Assembly: GCF_029269265.1 (NCBI RefSeq)
Contig: NZ_JARIXP010000002.1
Span: forward strand, 249,746-313,745
Reading direction: 5' to 3'
DNA length: 64,000 nucleotides
Source: Rheinheimera sp. 1928-s
Lineage (GTDB): Bacteria > Pseudomonadota > Gammaproteobacteria > Enterobacterales > Alteromonadaceae
The position numbers and the translations under genes are program-made. Each line of letters begins with the position of its first letter. Within the stretch, counting starts at the first letter, position 1. Of the stretch, positions 6,904 through 15,082 are shown piece by piece. The notes beneath the pieces are model-generated. The model did no database searches. It saw only the letters and a program-made list of their open reading frames with translations, and had not been told where the DNA came from.

Positions 6904-8154
6904 TTGAACCAGATTGTCACTGCCGAAACTATCTCGGCTTTATACCAACAAGAAAGCCGCAGGGTGCTGGCCACCCTGATCCGGCTCTTGGGTGATTTTG
7001 AACTGGCTGAAGAAGCACTGCAGGAGGCTTTTACCTGCGCTTTGCAGCAGTGGCCCGTTGACGGATTACCAGAACAACCCCGAGCCTGGCTGGTTTCCAC
7101 AGGGCGATTTAAAGCCATAGATAAAATTCGCCAGCAGCAAACCCAGCGTAAATATCAACAGCAATGGCTTGCTGAACAAGATGAAGACATCGAAGCTTTT
7201 CAGGCCGATGAAGCAAATCATCAAAGCTGGCAAGACGATGAGCTGCGATTGATATTTACCTGCTGCCACCCGGCTTTATCCACCGAAGCCCAAATTGCCT
7301 TAACCCTGCGGGAAATTTGTGGCTTAACCACAGAGCAAATTGCCAAAGCTTTTTTAACCAGCCCAGTCACCATCATAGCCCAACGTATAGTCAGGGCGAA
7401 AAACAAAATCCGTGATGCCGCTATCCCTTATGAAATTCCCGCTGCAGAGCAATTACCACAAAGGCTGGATGCAGTGCTAAAAGTCATTTATTTACTGTTT
7501 AACGAAGGCTATAGCCAAAGTTCAGGCGACCAGCTGTTGTGTGCAGAGCTTTCAGCTCAGGCGATACGGCTTGGTTATTTATTGCTGGAGTTACAACCCG
7601 ACACTGAAACCATGGGTTTACTGGCCTTGTTGTTATTGCAGGAATCAAGGCGATCTGCCCGCATCGACCAACAAGGTGATCTGATTTTACTGGCCGATCA
7701 GAACAGAAGCTTGTGGGATCAGGTGTTGATCGAACAAGGGGTTCAACTGGTCGAACGCTCTTTAACAGGTCGTCGTATTGGTCCTTATGGCTTGCAGGCC
7801 GCCATAGCTGCACTGCATGCCGAAAGCCCTTCAGCCACTGATACCGACTGGCCACAAATTGTTGCTTTGTATGATCTGTTGTATCGTTTTGAAGCCTCGC
7901 CAGTGGTGCTGTTAAACAGAGCTGTAGCCATCAGTCTGGCGCAAGGCCCGGCTGCGGCATTACCACTCTTACAGGCGCTGGAACAAAGTGGCGAATTATC
8001 ACAGTATCACCTGCTCGACGCCGCTTTAGCCGATATACACCAAAAACTGGGGCTGACCCAACAAGCCCGCTTTTACTACCAGCAAGCGCTCAACAAAACC
8101 AGCCAACAGGCAGAACAGCGGTTTTTGCAAAAGCGTTTAGAGAGCCTTAGTTAA
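6904..8154 (+). CDS. ECF42-type sigma factor with C-terminal TPR-like extension
   Basis: This 416-aa protein directs RNA polymerase to special promoters. Region sigma-2 is at about residues 8-80 (QQESRRVLATLIRLLGDFE, then EQPRAWLVSTGRFKAID). Region sigma-4 is at about 120-175 (LTLREICGLTTEQIAKAF). A long helical extension (about 180-416, DUF6596/TPR-like) replaces an anti-sigma partner and is the hallmark of the ECF42 group. No anti-sigma gene is adjacent. The first codon is TTG 6904 with a poor ribosome site, so translation may depend on the upstream YCII gene. It is the last gene of the operon that begins at 5622. Confidence 0.88.
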   Translation: MNQIVTAETISALYQQESRRVLATLIRLLGDFELAEEALQEAFTCALQQWPVDGLPEQPRAWLVSTGRFKAIDKIRQQQTQRKYQQQWLAEQDEDIEAFQADEANHQSWQDDELRLIFTCCHPALSTEAQIALTLREICGLTTEQIAKAFLTSPVTIIAQRIVRAKNKIRDAAIPYEIPAAEQLPQRLDAVLKVIYLLFNEGYSQSSGDQLLCAELSAQAIRLGYLLLELQPDTETMGLLALLLLQESRRSARIDQQGDLILLADQNRSLWDQVLIEQGVQLVERSLTGRRIGPYGLQAAIAALHAESPSATDTDWPQIVALYDLLYRFEASPVVLLNRAVAISLAQGPAAALPLLQALEQSGELSQYHLLDAALADIHQKLGLTQQARFYYQQALNKTSQQAEQRFLQKRLESLS

Positions 8155-8290
8155 CCCCGATATTTAAATCAATACTTTCGCCTTCAGCAGCTATAGCTTG
8201 CTATAGTTATTAACCATTCGATAACAATTACCTATTTGACCATCTCAGGGGCAACTCTGGAGTAACGTCAACTGAGTCAAAGGATTGATC
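8155..8290. promoter_or_regulatory. Spacer with promoter region for the RecQ-like gene
   Basis: The spacer holds a small symmetric element, CTATAG-CTTG-CTATAG, near 8192-8207. An AAAGGA ribosome site ends about 7 bases before ATG 8291. No terminator is evident after the sigma gene. Confidence 0.3.
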
Positions 8291-10405
8291 ATGAACAGAC
8301 AACACGCAGAACTTTTACTGAAAACTGCGTTGGCAAATCCGGCAGCTCAGTTTCGCGATGGTCAATGGCAAGCTATTGATGCTTTGGTGAACCAAGGCCA
8401 AAAACTCTTAGTGGTGCAACGTACTGGCTGGGGCAAAAGTTCGGTTTATTTTATCAGTACAAAAATATTCCGTGACCGCAACATGGGGCCGACCATCATC
8501 GTATCCCCTTTGCTGGCGCTTATGCGTAACCAGATAGAATCGGCACAACGATTGGGTCTGGTCGCTGAAACCATGAATTCCACCAATGTTGAAGACTGGC
8601 GCTCTGTCACAGCCCGTGTGCTGGCTGATCAGGTGGATTGTTTACTGATTTCTCCAGAGCGCTTAGCAAACGACAGTTTTATTGAAACCGTGTTAACCCC
8701 CATTGCAGATCGTATTGCCTTGATGGTGATTGATGAAGCTCATTGTATATCCGATTGGGGACATGATTTTCGCCCTGACTACCGCCGTATCGTCAATATC
8801 TTACGCCAGTTGCCAGCTCATACGCCTGTGCTTGGCACTACCGCCACGGCCAATAACAGAGTAGTGGCAGATATTCAGTCTCAGTTGGGTGATATTCAAA
8901 TTCAGCGTGGACAGCTCAACAGAGAAAGCCTGGCCCTGCAGACGATGTGGATGCCTGATCAGGCATCACGCCTGGCCTGGCTGGCACAAGTGATCCCGAC
9001 ATTGCCAGGCACTGGTATTGTGTACACTTTAACCATCAGAGACGCTGAGCAGGTAGCATTGTGGCTCAGTCAAAATGGCATCGACGCCAAAGCCTACCAT
9101 GGCAGCATCGAAGCCGAAGGTTTTGCCAACAGTAACTTGTATCGCCAACAGCTGGAAGAACAACTGCTTCGTAATCAGCTAAAGGTGCTGGTGGCCACCA
9201 ACGCTTTGGGTATGGGCTACGACAAACCAGATTTGAGTTTTGTTATTCACTATCAGGCTCCTGGATCTATAGTGGCTTATTATCAACAAGTGGGCCGTGC
9301 TGGCAGAGGCATAGCCAGTGCCGTAGGTGTGCTGATGTCAGGTGGTGAAGATCAGGATATCCACGAGTTTTTCCGCCACTCAGCTTTTCCTGGTGAAGCC
9401 CAGGTCAATGATATTCTGTACGCTTTAACAACAAGTGATGGTTTGACTATCCGGGCTCTTGAAGAACAAACCAATCTGCGGCAATCGCAAATTGAAAAAG
9501 TATTGAAGTTACTCAGCGTGGAAAACCCAGCTCCGGTGATCAAAATAGGCAGTCTGTGGCGCAGAACTGCTGTTGGTTATGCAATGGATCATGCCCGAAT
9601 GCTGCACTTAACAGAGCAACGTGAACAGGAATGGCAACAAGTGCAAAGTTATCTGACCGACCCGGGCTGCAAAATGAATTACCTGCGTACAGCTCTGGAT
9701 GACTCCTATTCTGAGCCTTGTGGCAAATGCAGTTCTTGTCTTGGCTATCCTGTGATCAACATGGCACCAGATAGCCAACTTGCACACCAGGCTGGTATTT
9801 TCCTGAAACAAGCAGAGATTGTATTCAAGCCGAGGAAACAAGTTGCGCCCTCTAAGGCTGACACAGCACGAGCTTTTCCAACCTATCAATTTCCACGCTT
9901 ATTCGGCGAACTCGCCGCAGAAGAAGGCCGGGTTTTATCCAGATGGAATGATGCGGGCTGGGGGAAAACAGTAGCAGCAGGAAAATATGGCGGACACTTT
10001 AGCAACGAACTGGTTCAGGCCATGGCTGATATGTTCCTGTTGCGCTGGCAACCACAGCCTGCTCCTGCCTGGATTTGTGCAGTCCCTTCATTGCGACATC
10101 CGAATTTAGTGCCGGATTTTGCATCCAGACTGGCGAAACAATTACAGCTACCGTTTTTCAATGTGGTGGACAAAGTGAAAAACAATCAGCCACAAAAGGG
10201 ACAGCAAAATAGTTTTCACCAATGCCGTAATCTTGATGGTGCTTTTGTAGTTCATCAACCCATACCAAATGGCCCTGTGCTTTTGATCGATGATATAGTG
10301 GACTCAGGCTGGACACTGACAGTGATCGCAGCATTACTCAGACAACATGGCTGTGGGCCTGTTTACCCCGCAGCCTTAGCTTCGACTTCGGTACATGATT
10401 CATGA
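8291..10405 (+). CDS. RecQ-like DNA helicase fused to a phosphoribosyltransferase domain
   Basis: This is a 704-aa superfamily-2 DNA helicase. The N-terminus has the RecQ motif-0-like FRDGQWQAI (21-29), an unusual Walker A RTGWGKS (44-50), DEAH (148-151) and CISDWGHDFRP. The second RecA domain ends with QQVGRAGRG. A four-cysteine cluster (about 460-485, with CGKCSSC) is the RecQ zinc site. HRDC is absent. Instead the last 170 residues form a PRTase-like domain with the PRPP loop LLIDDIVDSGWTLT (about 664-677), similar in kind to ComFC/GntX. ATG 8291 has AAAGGA upstream and is preferred over TTG 8285. The stop overlaps the next start (ATGA). Helicase, PRTase and DprA together recall competence DNA processing or nucleotide-linked defence; the function is unproven. 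Confidence 0.88.
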   Translation: MNRQHAELLLKTALANPAAQFRDGQWQAIDALVNQGQKLLVVQRTGWGKSSVYFISTKIFRDRNMGPTIIVSPLLALMRNQIESAQRLGLVAETMNSTNVEDWRSVTARVLADQVDCLLISPERLANDSFIETVLTPIADRIALMVIDEAHCISDWGHDFRPDYRRIVNILRQLPAHTPVLGTTATANNRVVADIQSQLGDIQIQRGQLNRESLALQTMWMPDQASRLAWLAQVIPTLPGTGIVYTLTIRDAEQVALWLSQNGIDAKAYHGSIEAEGFANSNLYRQQLEEQLLRNQLKVLVATNALGMGYDKPDLSFVIHYQAPGSIVAYYQQVGRAGRGIASAVGVLMSGGEDQDIHEFFRHSAFPGEAQVNDILYALTTSDGLTIRALEEQTNLRQSQIEKVLKLLSVENPAPVIKIGSLWRRTAVGYAMDHARMLHLTEQREQEWQQVQSYLTDPGCKMNYLRTALDDSYSEPCGKCSSCLGYPVINMAPDSQLAHQAGIFLKQAEIVFKPRKQVAPSKADTARAFPTYQFPRLFGELAAEEGRVLSRWNDAGWGKTVAAGKYGGHFSNELVQAMADMFLLRWQPQPAPAWICAVPSLRHPNLVPDFASRLAKQLQLPFFNVVDKVKNNQPQKGQQNSFHQCRNLDGAFVVHQPIPNGPVLLIDDIVDSGWTLTVIAALLRQHGCGPVYPAALASTSVHDS

Positions 10406-11631
10406 ATTTAACCAGTGCAGCCCAGGCCATTTTGTTGCTCACTTGCTACTTTGGCAAAGCCAGTAATGAGAGTGTAAAACCATTAAGCAATGGTGAATGG
10501 GGACGTTTTGCCTTATGGCTAAAAGACAACATGCTATCCCCGGCCGATTTGCTGGTGGCAGACCCATCCCCCTTGTTAGCAAGCTGGCATGATAACCGCG
10601 TCACTACCGAACGTATTTTGCAGTTATTAGGCAGAGGTCATAGTCTGGCACTGGCGATGGAGAAATGGCACAGAGCAGGTTTATGGGTGCTGACTCGTTC
10701 AGACTCTGATTATCCAAAACGCCTCAAAACCAGGCTAAAAAATGACAGCCCTCCTGTGCTCTTTGGCTGTGGTAACAAAGAGTTACTTCATAGTGGCGGC
10801 TTAGCTGTGGTGGGTTCACGTAATGCGGTGCAAAGCGATCTGTTGTTTACCCAACAGGTTGCAGCCAAAGCTGCAGCAGAAGCAGTGACTGTGGTATCAG
10901 GTGGCGCACGTGGTGTAGATGAAGCAGCTATGCTTGGTGCGCTCAGTCAGGGTGGTACAGTGATAGGTGTGATGGCAGATAGCTTGCTTCAAGCTGCAAC
11001 CAGTGCCAAATGGCGTCAGGCTCTGATGGATGGCAAGTTGGTACTGGTCTCGCCTTTTTATCCCGAAGCTGGCTTTCACGCCGGCAATGCGATGGCAAGG
11101 AATAAGTATATTTATTGCCTGGCCGACAGTGCCTTAGTTGTCCATTCAGGCCCAAAAGGCGGCACCTTAAATGGCGCCGAAGAAAACCTGAAACACCAGT
11201 GGGTGCCACTCTGGGTAAAACCTACGACAGACTCAGAGGCAACAAACACTCTGTTAGTGACAAAAGGTGGCCACTGGTGCTTGCCTGATAGTCAGTCTTT
11301 TAGCACTGATATGCTGTTCTCTTCACCAGTACACCCAGCAATGGAACACAGGTGTCAGGAAGAACAGCAGCAATTATTTTCGCCTGCTGATACAACAGAA
11401 CCACAAGTGGTCGGCACAACGGAACAACTTGCTGTCACTGATTTTTATAAATTTTTTGTGATTTCGTTATCAAAGCTGGCTGCGCATCCTGTTACAGCAG
11501 AAGAACTTTCTGCCCGAACTTTGTTACATCCGTCCCAGCTTCATGACTGGTTAAAGCGTGCAGTGGATGACAAGCAGCTGATCCAGCTGCAAAACCCTAT
11601 GCGTTATCAGTATATGAAAAACAACAGATAG
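10402..11631 (+). CDS. DprA/Smf-like DNA-processing protein
   Basis: This 409-aa member of the DprA/SLOG superfamily has a helical N-terminal domain (1-90) and a Rossmann-like core (about 95-260). The core carries VVGSRNA (136-142) and VSGGARGVDEAA (165-176), the nucleotide/DNA-binding signatures of DprA. A C-terminal winged-helix-like segment (about 345-405) follows. Classic DprA binds single-stranded DNA and loads RecA during transformation. Its start is inside the helicase stop codon (ATGA), so the two are co-translated. This is probably not the housekeeping dprA, which usually lies near topA or tsaC. A paired helicase-PRTase suggests joint action on incoming DNA. Confidence 0.85.
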   Translation: MNLTSAAQAILLLTCYFGKASNESVKPLSNGEWGRFALWLKDNMLSPADLLVADPSPLLASWHDNRVTTERILQLLGRGHSLALAMEKWHRAGLWVLTRSDSDYPKRLKTRLKNDSPPVLFGCGNKELLHSGGLAVVGSRNAVQSDLLFTQQVAAKAAAEAVTVVSGGARGVDEAAMLGALSQGGTVIGVMADSLLQAATSAKWRQALMDGKLVLVSPFYPEAGFHAGNAMARNKYIYCLADSALVVHSGPKGGTLNGAEENLKHQWVPLWVKPTTDSEATNTLLVTKGGHWCLPDSQSFSTDMLFSSPVHPAMEHRCQEEQQQLFSPADTTEPQVVGTTEQLAVTDFYKFFVISLSKLAAHPVTAEELSARTLLHPSQLHDWLKRAVDDKQLIQLQNPMRYQYMKNNR

Positions 11632-11664
11632 TTCAGGGCAGAAGACTGTGGCAACCTGATGTCA

Positions 11665-11684
11665 GTAGCCTGTTTTCAGGCTAC
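11665..11684. terminator. Hairpin after the dprA-like gene
   Basis: A perfect stem GTAGCCTG-TTTT-CAGGCTAC has no T tract after it. It may be a weak terminator or an attenuating hairpin ahead of the dehydrogenase gene. Confidence 0.35.
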
Positions 11685-11718
11685 ACTGGCAGTGCCAAAA
11701 CAGACGTGAGCTAAGCCC

Positions 11719-13203
11719 ATGACAAACCAGACAAATAGCGAGTTCTCAATCCTCAAAGACAGCGCTTTGGTGCATCACAGTAGCTATATAGCCGGACAAT
11801 TCCAAAGTGGCCGCAGTGGCCATTTTGCTGTGCATAATCCTGCTGATGGCAGCTTGCTGGCCTTAGTCGCTGAAGCAGGAGCCACAGAAGCGGAACAAGC
11901 AGTCTCGGCAGCCGCTGCGGCTTTTCCTGCCTGGTCTGGTCTAACGGCTGCTGAACGTTCTGCCAAGCTAATGCGCTGGAGTCAGTTGATGTTGGAGCAT
12001 CAGCAAGACTTAGCCCGTATCTTAACTTTGGAGCAAGGCAAACCCTTAGATGAAGCGGCGGGCGAAATCAGCTATGGCGCTTCTTTTGTCAGTTGGTTTG
12101 CTGAAGAAGCCAAACGCATGAATGGCGATATTATTCCGGCCGCTAAAGCGAATCAGCAAATTCTGGTGCTAAAACAAGCCATAGGAGTAGTGGCTGCCAT
12201 TACGCCATGGAATTTCCCTAATGCGATGATTTTACGTAAAGCTGCAGCGGCTTTGGCCGCAGGTTGCACTTTTGTGGTCAAACCTGCAGAGCTAACCCCT
12301 TTATCTGCTTTGGCTTTAGCTGAACTCGCCAGCCGTGCTGGTATTCCGGCTGGTGTTTTTAATGTGGTCACAGGCACAGATGCCAAAGCTATAGGTCAGG
12401 TACTGACTAAAGACAGCCGTGTGGCTAAATTCAGTTTTACCGGCTCAACCCCTGTCGGCAAAACTTTACTGGCTCAATGCGCTTCTACCGTAAAAAAAGT
12501 CTCAATGGAGTTGGGTGGCAATGCGCCTTTTATTGTATTTGACGATGCCGATTTAACCGCTGCAGTGCAGGGGCTATTGGCCGCTAAATTCCGCAATGCC
12601 GGTCAAACCTGTGTTTGTGTCAATCGAGTTTTTGTGCAGCGTCCTGTGTACGATGCCTTTTTAGCTTTGTTAATTAAAGCCACAGCACCGCTAAAACTAG
12701 CCTCTGGTTTGGAAGCTGGTTGCCAGATAGGACCACTGATTAACCAGGCTGCCGTGGATAAAATAACCCGCTTGTTGGATCAGGCACTGGATCAGGGCGC
12801 AGAACTGCTGTTAGGCGGCGCTATTGATGCCGACTTAGGTCCATTGTTTTTCCAGCCCACTATAGTCACAGACGTCACTCCCGGTATGCAAATCAGCCAA
12901 ACCGAGATTTTTGGTCCTGTGCTTTGTATCAGTCTGTTTGATACTGAGCAAGAAGTGATAGAGCTTGCTAACAATACGCCCACAGGCCTTGCCAGCTACT
13001 TTTACAGCCGTGATATAGGCCGGATTTTTCGTGTCGCTAAAGCACTGGACTACGGCATGATTGGTGTGAACGAAGGTTTAATTTCCAATGCCGCCGCGCC
13101 TTTTGGTGGTGTCAAAGAGTCAGGTTTAGGCCGCGAAGGTTCCAGTTATGGGCTGGATGATTTTACCGAATTGAAATATATCTGCTTGGGCGGTTTGAGC
13201 TGA
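11719..13203 (+). CDS. gabD: NAD(P)-dependent succinate-semialdehyde dehydrogenase
   Basis: This enzyme oxidises succinate semialdehyde to succinate in 4-aminobutyrate catabolism. The 494-aa protein has the aldehyde-dehydrogenase motifs: AAITPWNFPNA (cofactor side), FTGSTPVGK (about 239-247), the general-base Glu in SMELGGNAPFIVFDDAD (about 260-276) and the catalytic Cys in FRNAGQTCVCVNR (about 290-302). The second cysteine two residues after the first is usual in the GabD group, where it gives redox control. No aminotransferase gene is adjacent, so it may serve another semialdehyde. The ribosome site is poor. A strong terminator follows the stop. Confidence 0.88.
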   Translation: MTNQTNSEFSILKDSALVHHSSYIAGQFQSGRSGHFAVHNPADGSLLALVAEAGATEAEQAVSAAAAAFPAWSGLTAAERSAKLMRWSQLMLEHQQDLARILTLEQGKPLDEAAGEISYGASFVSWFAEEAKRMNGDIIPAAKANQQILVLKQAIGVVAAITPWNFPNAMILRKAAAALAAGCTFVVKPAELTPLSALALAELASRAGIPAGVFNVVTGTDAKAIGQVLTKDSRVAKFSFTGSTPVGKTLLAQCASTVKKVSMELGGNAPFIVFDDADLTAAVQGLLAAKFRNAGQTCVCVNRVFVQRPVYDAFLALLIKATAPLKLASGLEAGCQIGPLINQAAVDKITRLLDQALDQGAELLLGGAIDADLGPLFFQPTIVTDVTPGMQISQTEIFGPVLCISLFDTEQEVIELANNTPTGLASYFYSRDIGRIFRVAKALDYGMIGVNEGLISNAAAPFGGVKESGLGREGSSYGLDDFTELKYICLGGLS

Positions 13204-13211
13204 GTGGTTAA

Positions 13212-13247
13212 AACTAAAAGCCCGGTATCACATCCGGGCTTTTAGTT
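13212..13247. terminator. Bidirectional intrinsic terminator
   Basis: AACTAAAAGCCCGG (13212-13225) pairs with CCGGGCTTTTAGTT (13234-13247). A/T runs on both sides serve the two convergent genes. Confidence 0.88.
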
Positions 13248-13255
13248 AAATTAAA

Positions 13256-13699
13256 TCAGTTTAGTACATCAATCAGTATGTCCGTGATCACAGCTGTGGC
13301 AATAGAGACTAATACTATATCTGTGCCAACCACTTGCCATTCATAACCTGGATGTTGTGGCAGTTCAGCGACCATAGCCGTAGGTACAGACTTCTTCGCA
13401 ATACCTGGTGGCAGAGGTTTTCCTTTGGCCAGGTTCTTACGAATACCTGGTGGCAAAGCACTTTGGCCTGTCAGCTGATATCGCGTTGCCAAAACCCGCG
13501 CATCGGCCACACTAATGCCTGCACTGACGCTGAAGTCAGCCGGATCAAGTTCAGTGACCTTATCTTTACCCTGATGTTTTACCTGTTTTTCAACCGTTTT
13601 GGCTTTATGTTTATGGTCTTGTTTATTATCAGCTGCCATCACCTGCTGTGTTAATAAGGGCGCTATTAAAGCAACCCACAATGTAGTTCGTGCATTCAT
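13256..13699 (-). CDS. CigR-like / RcnB-type exported protein
   Basis: This 147-aa protein has a signal peptide cleaved near MAA (about residue 22) and a Lys/His-rich segment (about 24-50). A twofold LPPGIRKN...PLPPGIAKK motif (about 81-102) is followed by a Tyr-Glu-Trp-Gln-Val-Val-Gly-Thr element and a hydrophobic end (about 128-147). This architecture matches proteins annotated as CigR family, named after the Salmonella anti-virulence protein, and the related RcnB-like periplasmic proteins. The role outside Salmonella is not established. The hydrophobic C-terminus may insert in or lie on a membrane. It stands alone, convergent with gabD. Confidence 0.72.
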   Translation of the reverse strand: MNARTTLWVALIAPLLTQQVMAADNKQDHKHKAKTVEKQVKHQGKDKVTELDPADFSVSAGISVADARVLATRYQLTGQSALPPGIRKNLAKGKPLPPGIAKKSVPTAMVAELPQHPGYEWQVVGTDIVLVSIATAVITDILIDVLN

Positions 13700-14296
13700 G
13701 TTGTTTGGCCTTAAGATTCAGTTGTTCTTTAGCATAGTCGCCAAAGCTGGATGGCGGCTGAATGGATTTGGAAAGAGCTGTAGGTTGTAATCGCCGCGCA
13801 GCGGCATTACAACAAAACCTGCAACAACAAAAAGTATAAGGCCATGAGTTAAAAGCATTTATCCTTTTCTATAATTCACTGAAGAGTAAAAAACGGAAAT
13901 AACGCAAACCGCAAAACCTGACTCTGAGGGATTTTTGCTGGCTGGGTTGGAATGATTTTTTATGGTTCAAGTAAGACTTTTAATTCAAAGCGTTTCGCCT
14001 TTGGCGAGATACTTTCTTTTGCTTCGCCAAAAGACAAGTATCCAAAGAAAAGGCGACCCCAGGTCGCAGCGAAAGCCCGGCCCAAAATCGTGCGTCCAAG
14101 GCGGCTGGGTAACTCGCTCGTCGCTACCGCTCCTCACTCAGACACTCCCAGCCTTAAAACCTTGGCCACCCAATTTTGTCCGGCTCGCGCCCCAATGGGG
14201 ATTTGGTGCCAGTAGTTGGAATGGTCTCTATAGTTGGTTGAAAAAAACAAAAAGTAAACATTGCGCACAATGCAAAACCTGACCCTAAAGGGTTTT
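13700..14296. repeat. 600-base hairpin-rich spacer with flanking direct repeats
   Basis: No convincing gene is present; the open frames seen here have no normal protein character. The region contains at least five stems: GTTGTAA..GCCGC/GCGGC..TTACAAC (13784-13813), CGCC/GGCG (13996-14006), CTTTTG/CAAAAG around CTTCGC (14016-14033), GCGACC/GGTCGC (14053-14067) and GGCTGGG/CCCAGCC (14103-14153). An imperfect repeat that includes GCAAAACCTGAC and then GGG(A/T)TTTTT occurs at 13885-13936 and again at 14253-14297, enclosing the last four stems. It looks like a dispersed structured element or a non-coding RNA; I cannot name it. Confidence 0.55.
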
Positions 14297-14887
14297 TCAT
14301 TTACAGCACTTTTTTCTTAGCTTACTTGAACCACAAAAACACTGGTCATTTTTGGATGTAACTTCTTGCGCTAGTTTTTCTAATTTTGAATATGCGAGAG
14401 CTCGTTTGAAGTTAAATTCATTGGCATCTTGTGGAGTCATTAACCCGTTTCCAGACAAATGCCAATCCCCAATTTCTGCCTCCAGATCTAATAACTCTTG
14501 AACAAGCGCATGCTCTTTCAATGCGATATGTTTAATCGGCATACGTTCATTTTTGATTAAATTAGGAATTGTCGGGTCAGGGAGAAACTTAATCTTTTTA
14601 GCGTTCAACGCTGATGGAGAGACGCAGACTAAATTACCATCTGTTTTTTGAACCACGACATGAGCGCTAAGTCTTAAAACCAAATTGCCCCAGATGGATG
14701 TAATCCAACCGAACATCATTGATCCATCATTACTTTCTAAATATCTCTTCACGTTGTTAAAACAATAATCCGACTGTGAATACAGTTCAGGTTGCACAGG
14801 TACATCCACGACGTTCTTTAGCCCCAACTTTGCCATTGCACTTGCTGGAATTATTTTAGGTTCGAATGACTTGTACTTTGATATCAT
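14297..14887 (-). CDS. Protein with C-terminal SEC-C zinc motif, otherwise unknown
   Basis: The 196-aa protein ends in CFCGSSKLRKKCCK, a SEC-C type zinc-binding tail (C-x-C ... C-C) as found at the end of SecA and many stand-alone proteins. The rest (residues 1-180) is not recognised; it has no signal peptide or membrane span. The gene is visibly richer in A/T than its neighbours and abuts the hairpin-rich spacer, so it may have been acquired horizontally. ATG 14887 is the likely start. TTG 14902 extends the frame by five codons. Neither has a good ribosome site. Confidence 0.6.
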   Translation of the reverse strand: MISKYKSFEPKIIPASAMAKLGLKNVVDVPVQPELYSQSDYCFNNVKRYLESNDGSMMFGWITSIWGNLVLRLSAHVVVQKTDGNLVCVSPSALNAKKIKFLPDPTIPNLIKNERMPIKHIALKEHALVQELLDLEAEIGDWHLSGNGLMTPQDANEFNFKRALAYSKLEKLAQEVTSKNDQCFCGSSKLRKKCCK

Positions 14888-15082
14888 CTTATGACTATCC
14901 AATTTATTTTAACAATCCATTCTCAAGGACAGCACGCCTGTAAGTCGAATGTCTTCCACCGTCGTCCGTCACTTTCACTCAAACCAAGCTAACGCTGCTG
15001 TACCTCTAATTCAACAAATTTTTCTGAAGAACCGACAAAACCGCACAGCCAATAAAAAACTACCAGCCCCTTTCAATTCCCC

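Noticed and set aside
8291..11631. Housekeeping recQ and dprA
   Set aside because: The helicase lacks HRDC and has a fused PRTase, and the dprA-like gene is not next to topA or tsaC, so they are unlikely to be the standard copies.
12153..12386. Minus-strand frames inside gabD and other dehydrogenase or kinase genes
   Set aside because: They are antisense to conserved coding regions and show no domain or ribosome site.
13952..14282. Two overlapping open frames in the spacer
   Set aside because: They overlap each other in different frames, lie across inverted repeats, lack ribosome sites and have no recognisable protein pattern.
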